From Cyanobacteria bacterium UBA8156 (GTDB lineage: Bacteria > Cyanobacteriota > Cyanobacteriia > Pseudanabaenales > Pseudanabaenaceae): a stretch of DNA of 5,067 nucleotides. The position numbers and the translations under genes were made by a program. Where the stretch lies: NCBI GenBank assembly GCA_003456125.1, contig DMPD01000136.1, positions 1 to 5,067 on the forward strand, written 5' to 3'. The notes under the pieces are model-generated. The model saw only the letters and a program-made list of their open reading frames with translations. It was not told the origin of the DNA and ran no database searches. Positions 1-5,067 of the stretch are shown piece after piece. Numbering within the stretch: the stretch's first letter is position 1; each line of letters starts with the position of its first letter.

Positions 1-1
1 C

Positions 2-637
<636 letters not shown>

Positions 638-640
638 GCC

Positions 641-1243
641 ATGGCCTACAGCGATTTCACCCTAGAAACAGCGATCGCAAAGCTCGGTTTGGAACTGCGC
701 GATCGCCCCGGATTGTTTCGCGACATTCCACCGCGATCGCCCAGCGATATGCTGCAAGGGATTTTGGCGGAGAATACCCCGTTGGCCTTGGCCAGCAATA
801 CCGAAAAAGCGCGATCGGAATTGATTATTGCGCCGATCCTCGTGGAATTACGACGGCAGTGCGATCGCCAAATTGCGGTGTTTTCCGGCATTGATTTCAC
901 GGTCGATGCCTCAATGGGACTGAGTGGCATTTGCGATTTTCTGATCAGCCATTCTCCCGAACTCATGGTGCTGCGATCGCCGATTGCTATTTTGGTGGAA
1001 GCCAAAAAGGAGAACTTGAATGCAGGACTCGGACAATGCCTGGCCGAAATGTTTGCCGCTTTGCTCTTTAATGAACGACATGGCAATGCCCATACAACCA
1101 TTTTGGGGGTTGTCACCTCTGGTACAAACTGGCGGTTTATGACCCTCACCCACCGGGCGATCGACCTCGATCTGAATGAATATTACCTCAGCGATGTCGG
1201 GAAAATTCTCGGTATCCTCCGCAGTGCCGTTCCATCCTTTTAG
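641..1243 (+). CDS. PD-(D/E)XK nuclease-like protein embedded in the cmr operon
   Basis: A 200-residue protein of a family I recall as widespread in cyanobacteria and usually annotated 'hypothetical'. It has the layout of a PD-(D/E)XK (restriction-endonuclease-like) fold: E60 in the helix ARSELIIAPIL, D99 in GICDFLI, then E120-A-K122 in the strand ILVEAKKEN, followed by a helix with GQCLAEM (Q132, E136) resembling the Q-x3 motif IV of RecB-like nucleases. All expected catalytic residues are present, so it is plausibly an active metal-dependent nuclease; the substrate is unknown. There is no signal peptide, membrane segment or CARF sensor domain, so nothing here suggests it is triggered by cyclic oligoadenylate by itself. 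It begins 3 bases after cmr3 and ends 13 bases before cmr4. A diverged paralog lies before cmr6. The gene is unusually rich in HIP1 octamers, with five copies in 603 bp. The ATG at 641 is chosen from the AGGAG 8 bases upstream. The nuclease fold is an inference from motif pattern; the role in CRISPR immunity is inferred only from position. Confidence 0.75.
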   Translation: MAYSDFTLETAIAKLGLELRDRPGLFRDIPPRSPSDMLQGILAENTPLALASNTEKARSELIIAPILVELRRQCDRQIAVFSGIDFTVDASMGLSGICDFLISHSPELMVLRSPIAILVEAKKENLNAGLGQCLAEMFAALLFNERHGNAHTTILGVVTSGTNWRFMTLTHRAIDLDLNEYYLSDVGKILGILRSAVPSF

Positions 1244-1246
1244 GAG
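1242..1246 (+). promoter_or_regulatory. Ribosome binding site that fixes the cmr4 start
   Basis: AGGAG overlaps the TAG stop of the nuclease-like gene and lies 10 bases before the ATG at 1257. It favours that start over the in-frame ATG at 1176, which lies inside the preceding gene and adds residues unlike any RAMP N-terminus. Confidence 0.7.
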
Positions 1247-1256
1247 ATTGCAATTT

Positions 1257-2135
1257 ATGTACCAAAAAGCCTACGGCATCATCGAGACCCTGGCTCCTCT
1301 GCACGTTGGCGCCAGTGCCGGCGAAGAAACGGGCAACCTCAATTTGATCTTTCGCGATCCGTTTACGCAAACCGGCATCATTCCCGGCAGTTCCATTCGT
1401 GGGCGCTTCCGGGCCGACATGCGATCGGGCAAAAACAAGGGAGACGTTGCCAAATGGTATGGTCACGAGGCGATCGATGGTCAAAAAGATGGGGGCACCA
1501 CCGAATCGCTGGTGAAGTTTGAGTATGCTTCCCTGGTGTGGCTGCCGGTCTTTTGTCCGGGGCAGCCGGTAGTGTGGGTATCCTGTCCCCGTTTGTTGCA
1601 ACGTTACCAACGGCTCACCCAAATGCCAGGGGCAATCCCCAACCCCTACAGTGCCGCCAAAACCTTGCAGGCCAAGCAATTTAGTGAGACCAAGAGCAAG
1701 CAGACTCGCAGCGGCAGCGTGTTGTTTTTCAACTTGGGTTTTTTGGAAATTGAGCATTCGGTAGACATGAAACCCTGGGTACCCGCCGGCACGACCTTGC
1801 CCGACAGCCAACTGGTGGTGGTCGGGGACAACGACATCGCCATGATTCACGACATGGCTTTGTACCGCCAAAGCCGGGTGAAGTTGCAGGATGAGATGAA
1901 AAAAGTGAATAGCGGTGCATTTTTCAACGTCGAAGCCTTGCCCGAGGGGAGCGTGCTGGTTTTTCCGGTAGCCATCAAAGACGACCGGCCGGAAAATCGG
2001 GGCTGGCGGCCTTTCGTAGATGCGTTGGCCGAGGAAATGTACTTTGGCGGCTTGGAATCGGTGGGGTTTGGCCGGTGCCAGGTTTCCCTGCACGGGGAGT
2101 ATTTCCAAACACCTGACCTTGCAAACGCAGCATAA
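1257..2135 (+). CDS. cmr4: Cmr4, type III-B CRISPR RAMP backbone subunit
   Basis: A 292-residue protein, normal for Cmr4, which polymerises along the crRNA and in known systems cuts the bound target RNA at 6-nt steps. Visible landmarks: first RAMP strand LAPLHVGAS (12-20); RDPFT (33-37); IPGSSIRGRFR (42-52), the RAMP P-G-S-S-(I/L)-(R/K)-G motif; VWLPVF (94-99); SGAFFNVEALPEGSVLVFPV (219-238), matching Cmr4's 'galf-E-lP' segment; and the glycine-rich loop GGLESVGFGRC (264-274). The odd point is the catalytic loop. Pyrococcus Cmr4 has Asp26 in VVDQPIQRE, and Csm3 has the equivalent Asp before RDP, but here the corresponding segment is GNLNLIFRD, with Leu or Asn where Asp is expected. The protein may therefore bind target RNA without slicing it, or use another acidic residue (E23, E24). 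Csm3-type backbones are the alternative, but the length, the 219-238 segment and a following Cmr5 favour Cmr4. Confidence 0.88.
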   Translation: MYQKAYGIIETLAPLHVGASAGEETGNLNLIFRDPFTQTGIIPGSSIRGRFRADMRSGKNKGDVAKWYGHEAIDGQKDGGTTESLVKFEYASLVWLPVFCPGQPVVWVSCPRLLQRYQRLTQMPGAIPNPYSAAKTLQAKQFSETKSKQTRSGSVLFFNLGFLEIEHSVDMKPWVPAGTTLPDSQLVVVGDNDIAMIHDMALYRQSRVKLQDEMKKVNSGAFFNVEALPEGSVLVFPVAIKDDRPENRGWRPFVDALAEEMYFGGLESVGFGRCQVSLHGEYFQTPDLANAA

Positions 2136-2145
2136 ATCAGACAAA

Positions 2146-2150
2146 AGGAG
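2146..2150 (+). promoter_or_regulatory. Ribosome binding site for cmr5
   Basis: AGGAG in the 24-base gap after cmr4, 9 bases before the ATG at 2160. Confidence 0.65.
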
Positions 2151-2159
2151 AGCAAAGCA

Positions 2160-2627
2160 ATGGCGTGGCAGAGCTACGGTTTGGATCGGGAAGCACAAAA
2201 ATTGGTCTTGATGGTGAAACAACAAGATGCCGATGCCCTCAACCAATCCTACAAGATGCGGATGGCAGTAGCCTACGGTTTAGAACGGTTTTGGGGAGAA
2301 CATTTGCGCTTGCAAGCCAAGGAGCAAGATCGTATCAAGTCTGGGTATTGGAAAGGCACTTGGGATGCCTTGGTCAAAATTAAGGAGCAAGATCGTATCA
2401 AGTCTTGGTATTGGAAAGGCACTTGGGATGCCTTGGTCAAAATTGCGGCCAAGGCCCATGTGGAGATTCCCAATGATTCTGTTTCCTTGAAGGATACCAA
2501 AGCCCTGCAAGCCATGTCCGAAAAACTGTGGAAGTTGGATGTAGCGGATCAACGGGTGGCGCTGGCGGTATTGGCGCAACTGTGCGATTGCTTGGTGTGG
2601 TGGACGCAACGCTATAAGAAAACATAG
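2160..2627 (+). CDS. cmr5: Cmr5, type III-B small subunit with internal duplication
   Basis: A 155-residue, mainly helical protein placed directly after cmr4, as Cmr5 usually is. Small subunits form the second filament of the effector and contact the target RNA; they have no enzymatic activity. The N-terminus (AQKLVLMVKQQDADALNQSY, residues 12-31) and the C-terminal helix rich in Leu, Cys and Trp fit the Cmr5 pattern of packed helices, though Cmr5 is poorly conserved and the call leans on gene order. Residues 54-74 and 75-95 are two copies of one 21-residue unit beginning KEQDRIKS and ending DALVKI, differing only at G62/W83. Without the extra copy the protein would have 134 residues, closer to usual Cmr5 size. 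The reading frame is kept through the duplication to a normal TAG stop, so the protein is probably made, with an enlarged middle segment. Start chosen from AGGAG 9 bases upstream. Confidence 0.75.
   Translation: MAWQSYGLDREAQKLVLMVKQQDADALNQSYKMRMAVAYGLERFWGEHLRLQAKEQDRIKSGYWKGTWDALVKIKEQDRIKSWYWKGTWDALVKIAAKAHVEIPNDSVSLKDTKALQAMSEKLWKLDVADQRVALAVLAQLCDCLVWWTQRYKKT
2319..2444 (+). repeat. Two-copy 63-bp tandem duplication inside cmr5
   Basis: Copies at 2319-2381 and 2382-2444 abut exactly and match at 62 of 63 bases; the only difference is G at 2343 against T at 2406 (codons GGG and TGG). The unit is 21 codons and begins on a codon boundary, so the frame is preserved. The flanks (GCC before, GCG after) show no extended homology. 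Near-identity at synonymous sites indicates a very recent event, such as replication slippage. Confidence 0.97.
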
Positions 2628-2652
2628 CGAGCTTTATGGTTCGTCGCTTTGG

Positions 2653-2754
2653 ATGAATTGGGCACACCCCTCTAAGGCATTGGTGCAAGGCATGGGCATG
2701 AAAATCCTGCGAGAAGATGAAAGCTATACCTTTCGTTAGCAGATAGAAGCCACG
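2653..2754 (+). pseudogene. Detached 5' fragment of the second nuclease-like gene
   Basis: In the same frame as the following gene, an ATG at 2653 opens a 28-codon stretch (MNWAHPSKALVQGMGMKILR, then EDESYTFR) that stops at a TAG at 2737-2739. Five further sense codons (QIEAT) lead into the TTG at 2755. The fragment reads like ordinary protein and supplies the N-terminal part that the downstream frame lacks compared with its 200-residue paralog. No good ribosome binding site precedes 2653, 2692 or 2698, so the original start is uncertain; another ATG at 2636 in a different frame runs only six codons. The simplest reading is a nonsense mutation, for example CAG to TAG. A sequencing error or real stop-codon readthrough are alternatives. 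Confidence 0.55.
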
Positions 2755-3180
2755 TTGCCCTACGTGCGCCTCACCAGCGAAACCGCCAAGCGTGAAATTT
2801 TGGTGGCTCCGGTTCTCAGTCGGGTGGCTGTTCTCTCCCAGCAAATTCTCCGCATTGAATATCCCCTCAAGGTCAATAATTTCCTGCAGGGCAATCTGGA
2901 CTATTTGTTGCGATCGCGCCATAGCCTTGTGGTGGTAGAAGCCACGCGCGACGATCTCACACGAGGGTTTACACAACTGGCAACGGAAATGATTGCCCTA
3001 TCGCTGCTGGAAGATGCCCCCGATCGCGTGTATGGAGCGGTCACTATGGGCAATGTTTGGGTTTTCGGGGTGCTGGAGGTCGCGGCGCGCACCGTCACCC
3101 AGGATATCGGCTCCTACACTTTGCCGGATAATTTATCGGAATTGGTGCACATCTTGGTTGGCATTTTGGAGGAAATATGA
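2755..3180 (+). CDS. Degenerate PD-(D/E)XK-like paralog, 5'-interrupted
   Basis: The remaining open frame, 141 codons if the TTG at 2755 is used, but that codon has no ribosome binding site and lies 15 bases after an in-frame TAG, so this is probably the 3' part of a broken gene. It is a diverged paralog of the protein at 641-1243: TSETAKREILVAPVL aligns with NTEKARSELIIAPIL, GNLDYLL with GICDFLI, VVVEATRDDL with ILVEAKKENL, FTQLATEMIAL with LGQCLAEMFAA, and the C-terminal YTLPDNLSELVHILVGIL with YYLSDVGKILGILRS. The Glu (E14), Asp (D49) and Glu (E62) positions are kept, but the E-x-K lysine is Thr64, encoded by ACG at 2944-2946, one base from AAG. Catalysis is therefore doubtful: a pseudoenzyme partner of the first copy, or a decaying gene. 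Its TGA overlaps the ATG of cmr6 (ATGA), so ribosomes finishing here would re-start on cmr6. Confidence 0.6.
   Translation: MPYVRLTSETAKREILVAPVLSRVAVLSQQILRIEYPLKVNNFLQGNLDYLLRSRHSLVVVEATRDDLTRGFTQLATEMIALSLLEDAPDRVYGAVTMGNVWVFGVLEVAARTVTQDIGSYTLPDNLSELVHILVGILEEI
3168..3172 (+). promoter_or_regulatory. Ribosome binding site for cmr6
   Basis: GGAGG lies in the last codons of the preceding frame, only 4 bases before the ATG at 3177. The short spacing and ATGA stop-start overlap suggest translational coupling. An in-frame ATG at 3210 is a possible second start but has only a weak purine stretch before it. Confidence 0.55.
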
Positions 3181-4862
3181 CCGTTCCCAATCCTGAGAGA
3201 AAAGTACCGATGGCGTTTCGGGCCCAAGTGCAGGGCCGCTGTCAGTTGCAGTATCTGGACGACAATCGCCGCAAAAACCGAGAACGCCAAGATGGGGAAA
3301 TTTGGGTAGAGGAATGGGTCGATCGCAGCTATCGCAATGTCCCCCAGTTTGGCCCCAATGTCCAGTCGCAAACCTACCAGCTTAGTTGGCGGTTTGTCAC
3401 CAATGGCGGCCAAGACGATGGCATTATTCGCCCGGTGATTGGCGCGAAGGGCTGGCCCTTCTATCCCGGCAGCAGCATGAAAGGATTGTTTCGCAGTGCG
3501 TGTACACCCGATCAACGCGATCGCTATTGCGGGAAACCTCTCCCCGGCAACGATTGGGCTCCCGGTATCCTGCGGTTCTTGGGGGGCTATCCCACCGACG
3601 ATCGGTGGCGCGATCGCCTCTTGGACTTGGTTCATCCCCAGCAGGATTATCAAGTCAAACGCAGCAACGCTTCCCACAGTGCTTTCTTGTTGGTGTCTTT
3701 GTATCAGCCGGAATTTCGGTTTGGGATTTCCGGTGCCGAAACCCTCTCCGAGGAAGAATGGAAGGAAATTTGGGCGATCTGGGAACGGGCGATCGCCCAG
3801 GGGTTGGGCAGCCGAGTCAGCGCGGGCTACGGTCAGGTGTCTGGGCTTCCCCGCAAAAAAGAAGACTTACTGTACCCGGCCCACCACCTCAAGGGTCAAG
3901 GGATGGCCGCCAAAACCCTAGACGGGAAGTGGGAATTTCGTCCTAACATCTTTCGAGCCGGGATTCGGGGGCACGCCCTGCGGATTTTTGGGGGCCTCAC
4001 CTCTGCCGACAATGCTGAAAAAGCCGTCAACGAATTGTTTGGCAGCGTGGTACAAGCGGGGGATGTGAGGCTACTGCGCATGGTGTGGCAGGAAACTTCC
4101 CTGGATCTGAGAAGCCATGGCACCGGTTCCTATGAGGTGACGGCCTACCATGTCGAAGGACGTTTGGGCTGGGCCCTCACCCAAAATTTGCCGGAAGCAC
4201 AACGCGAATGCTTGCAAAATTTGCTGTTGCGCCTCAACCCGTTTGCGATGGTATTCGGCGGTTTCGGCAAATCTTGGCGACGGATCGACCACGCTCGGTT
4301 TTATCCCGATTACCTGGAAGACTCCCAAAAGCCCTACATCGGTTGCCATTGGCAATGGTGCGGCGGTTCTCAGGTGCGGGATGTCCAGGTACGACAGGTT
4401 GAGCATATCCCTGGCTTTATCCAAGCGGTACATAGGGCGGCTCAAGCCTGGTTGCAAAGCCAGGGTATTCCCTGTAGTACCGACTACGCCCAGGATTGGC
4501 GAGAAGCCTGGCACCCCAGCCAGGTACAGGTGTGGGGCCGCATTGCCGAGGACGCAGACGATTCTTTGGCATTGCCTTGGTTCCACGGGCCCTATCGGCC
4601 GGGCGATCGCCGGACTCCGGATGGTTCGATTTACAAAACCGATTTTGCCGGCAAAATCGGCATCGTCAGCCGGCTGTGGCACCGGATGTATCCCCGCATC
4701 CAACAGGTCAAAGACCCAGCAACAGAAAAACCCATAGCAAAGCCTACCCCTCAATACCTAGAACTGCTGACCCTGTTCCCAGACAACTCAGCAAAATGCC
4801 GCGAATTTCTGAAGTTTCTGGGCGAAGAGCAAAGCGATTTTCAGAAATTGTGGGGTAATTGA
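3177..4862 (+). CDS. cmr6: Cmr6-like double-RAMP protein (possible Cmr6-Cmr1 fusion)
   Basis: A 561-residue RAMP protein, far longer than usual Cmr6 (about 250-350). First RAMP unit: FYPGSSMKGLFRSA (95-108), the canonical P-G-S-S-x-K-G motif, closed by the glycine-rich loop GLGSRVSAGYGQV (209-221). Second unit: FRAGIRGHALRIFGGL (259-274) followed by NELFGS (285-290), a pattern typical of RAMP families that read 'R-x-x-I-R-G...L-F-G-S', and a second glycine-rich loop VFGGFGKSWRR (359-369). A further conserved-looking segment, GKIGIVSRLWHRMYPRI (492-508), lies near the C-terminus. In the complex Cmr6 caps the crRNA 3' end next to Cmr1. No separate cmr1 is seen in the window, so the second half may supply that function; this is inference. 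Eight residues before the first strand are basic and low in structure. The start at 3177 overlaps the preceding stop by ATGA and has GGAGG upstream. Cmr6 is preferred to Csm5 or Csx10 because of gene order after cmr3, cmr4 and cmr5. Confidence 0.78.
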   Translation: MTVPNPERKVPMAFRAQVQGRCQLQYLDDNRRKNRERQDGEIWVEEWVDRSYRNVPQFGPNVQSQTYQLSWRFVTNGGQDDGIIRPVIGAKGWPFYPGSSMKGLFRSACTPDQRDRYCGKPLPGNDWAPGILRFLGGYPTDDRWRDRLLDLVHPQQDYQVKRSNASHSAFLLVSLYQPEFRFGISGAETLSEEEWKEIWAIWERAIAQGLGSRVSAGYGQVSGLPRKKEDLLYPAHHLKGQGMAAKTLDGKWEFRPNIFRAGIRGHALRIFGGLTSADNAEKAVNELFGSVVQAGDVRLLRMVWQETSLDLRSHGTGSYEVTAYHVEGRLGWALTQNLPEAQRECLQNLLLRLNPFAMVFGGFGKSWRRIDHARFYPDYLEDSQKPYIGCHWQWCGGSQVRDVQVRQVEHIPGFIQAVHRAAQAWLQSQGIPCSTDYAQDWREAWHPSQVQVWGRIAEDADDSLALPWFHGPYRPGDRRTPDGSIYKTDFAGKIGIVSRLWHRMYPRIQQVKDPATEKPIAKPTPQYLELLTLFPDNSAKCREFLKFLGEEQSDFQKLWGN

Positions 4863-4872
4863 GCAAAATAGT

Positions 4873-4890
4873 CCTCCCCTGATGGGGGGG
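4873..4890 (+). terminator. G/C-rich hairpin just after cmr6
   Basis: CCTCCCC (4873-4879), loop TGAT, then seven Gs (4884-4890) form a 7-bp stem with one T-G wobble, 10 bases after the cmr6 stop. No T-run follows, so Rho-independent termination is uncertain. Confidence 0.35.
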
Positions 4891-4908
4891 GAAGCCCAAA
4901 GCATTCTT

Positions 4909-4968
4909 GTTCCCTTTCGCCCGTTTTGGGAGAAAGGGCTAAGGCAAGATTGTCCGGTTCAAGGGAAC
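4909..4968. repeat. Nested inverted repeat enclosing the hairpin
   Basis: GTTCCCTT (4909-4916) and AAGGGAAC (4961-4968) are perfect 8-base inverted repeats that share the left arm of the 4912-4938 hairpin. The same CCCTT arm can thus pair with either of two right arms. The pattern fits a small repeat element or alternative RNA folds. The rest of the 118-base gap (4863-4980) shows no gene. Confidence 0.4.
4912..4938. terminator. Strong hairpin between convergent genes, possible bidirectional terminator
   Basis: CCCTTTCGCCC (4912-4922), 5-base loop GTTTT, GGGAGAAAGGG (4928-4938): an 11-position stem with a single G-A mismatch. It sits between two converging genes, where a shared terminator is expected. 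No T-run flanks it on either strand, so it may instead be a dispersed palindromic repeat. Confidence 0.4.
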
Positions 4969-4980
4969 GAATCGGGGATT

Positions 4981-5067
4981 CTAATTCCGAATTGATCGCA
5001 CAACCCGTCCTTGATCATCAACAATCAGGGTCATCCGATCACCCTGATATAGCAATTGCCATAATAC
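4981..5067 (-). CDS. C-terminal end of an unidentified convergent gene (truncated by window edge)
   Basis: On the - strand one frame is open from the window edge for 28 codons to a TAG (complement of 4981-4983), reading LLYQGDRMTLIVDDQGRVV near its end and finishing RSIRN. Alternating hydrophobic and charged residues with a D-x-G turn look like a genuine beta-rich protein end, and the converging orientation with hairpins in between is what a gene boundary would show. The family is not recognised. It is too short to exclude a chance open frame; roughly one frame in four of this length would be open by chance. Confidence 0.45.
   Translation of the reverse strand, partial: VLWQLLYQGDRMTLIVDDQGRVVRSIRN

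Noticed and set aside
1176..1256. Upstream in-frame start for cmr4 at 1176
   Set aside because: It lies inside the preceding gene, has no ribosome binding site, and adds residues before the natural RAMP start; ATG 1257 with AGGAG is better.
1188..2246. 352-codon - strand open frame opposite cmr4
   Set aside because: It is longer than cmr4 itself, but the + frame carries the RAMP motifs, a ribosome binding site and operon context; the - frame is rich in His, Gln and Pro with no family pattern.
2319..2444. The 63-bp repeats as a CRISPR array
   Set aside because: The copies abut with no spacer, only two exist, and they are codon-aligned inside cmr5.
2737..2745. Programmed readthrough signal at TAG CAG ATA
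   Set aside because: It resembles the viral UAG-CAR-YYA context only in the CAG codon; the third codon does not fit and no stem-loop follows closely.
2628..2754. Promoter or small RNA in the 127-base gap after cmr5
   Set aside because: No convincing -35/-10 pair or stable hairpin was found, and the sequence is better explained as the broken 5' end of the following gene.
4071..4754. 227-codon - strand open frame opposite the cmr6 second half
   Set aside because: Shadow of cmr6; no motifs and no start signal.
5024..5048. Perfect 8-bp inverted repeat ATCAGGGT / ACCCTGAT with a 9-base loop
   Set aside because: It falls inside the partial convergent reading frame and has no flanking T-run or partner copies; an operator is possible but not supported.

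Overview
The window is a stretch of cyanobacterial DNA carrying the downstream part of a type III-B (Cmr) CRISPR-Cas effector operon. The cyanobacterial assignment rests on ten GCGATCGC octamers (HIP1, the palindrome over-represented in many cyanobacterial genomes) and on two members of a PD-(D/E)XK-like protein family that I recall as common in cyanobacteria. Species cannot be read from the sequence. The RAMP proteins look like a cyanobacterial variant III-B system; the III-Bv locus of Synechocystis PCC 6803 is the obvious comparison.

Layout, all + strand until the last 90 bases: 3' part of cmr3 (to 637); a 200-residue PD-(D/E)XK nuclease-like gene (641-1243); cmr4 (1257-2135); cmr5 with a recent in-frame 63-bp tandem duplication (2160-2627); a second, divergent nuclease-like paralog whose 5' end is cut off by an in-frame TAG (remnant 2653-2754, remaining frame 2755-3180); and a 561-residue Cmr6-like protein with at least two RAMP domains (3177-4862). 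Gaps are 3, 13, 24, 127 and -4 bases, most genes have an AGGAG- or GGAGG-type ribosome binding site, and no internal promoter or terminator is obvious. This looks like one transcription unit whose start, cmr2/cas10 and the 5' end of cmr3 lie upstream of the window. After 4862 comes a hairpin-rich gap, then the last 28 codons of an unidentified convergent gene (4981-5067, - strand).

How the genes work together: Cmr4 and Cmr5 should form the two filaments of the crRNA-guided effector, Cmr3 caps the crRNA 5'-handle end next to Cas10, and the Cmr6-like protein caps the 3' end, possibly also supplying the Cmr1 role through its second RAMP domain. The nuclease-like genes are not core Cmr subunits. 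They alternate with the core genes (cmr3 - nuclease - cmr4 - cmr5 - nuclease paralog - cmr6), which suggests an accessory role in immunity.

The points most worth a second look are the paired nuclease paralogs (one intact, one lacking the E-x-K lysine and interrupted by a stop), the apparent absence from Cmr4 of the aspartate that cleaves target RNA, the fresh duplication in cmr5, and the double-RAMP Cmr6. No CRISPR array, adaptation gene, CARF protein, tRNA, rRNA or insertion sequence was seen in the window.
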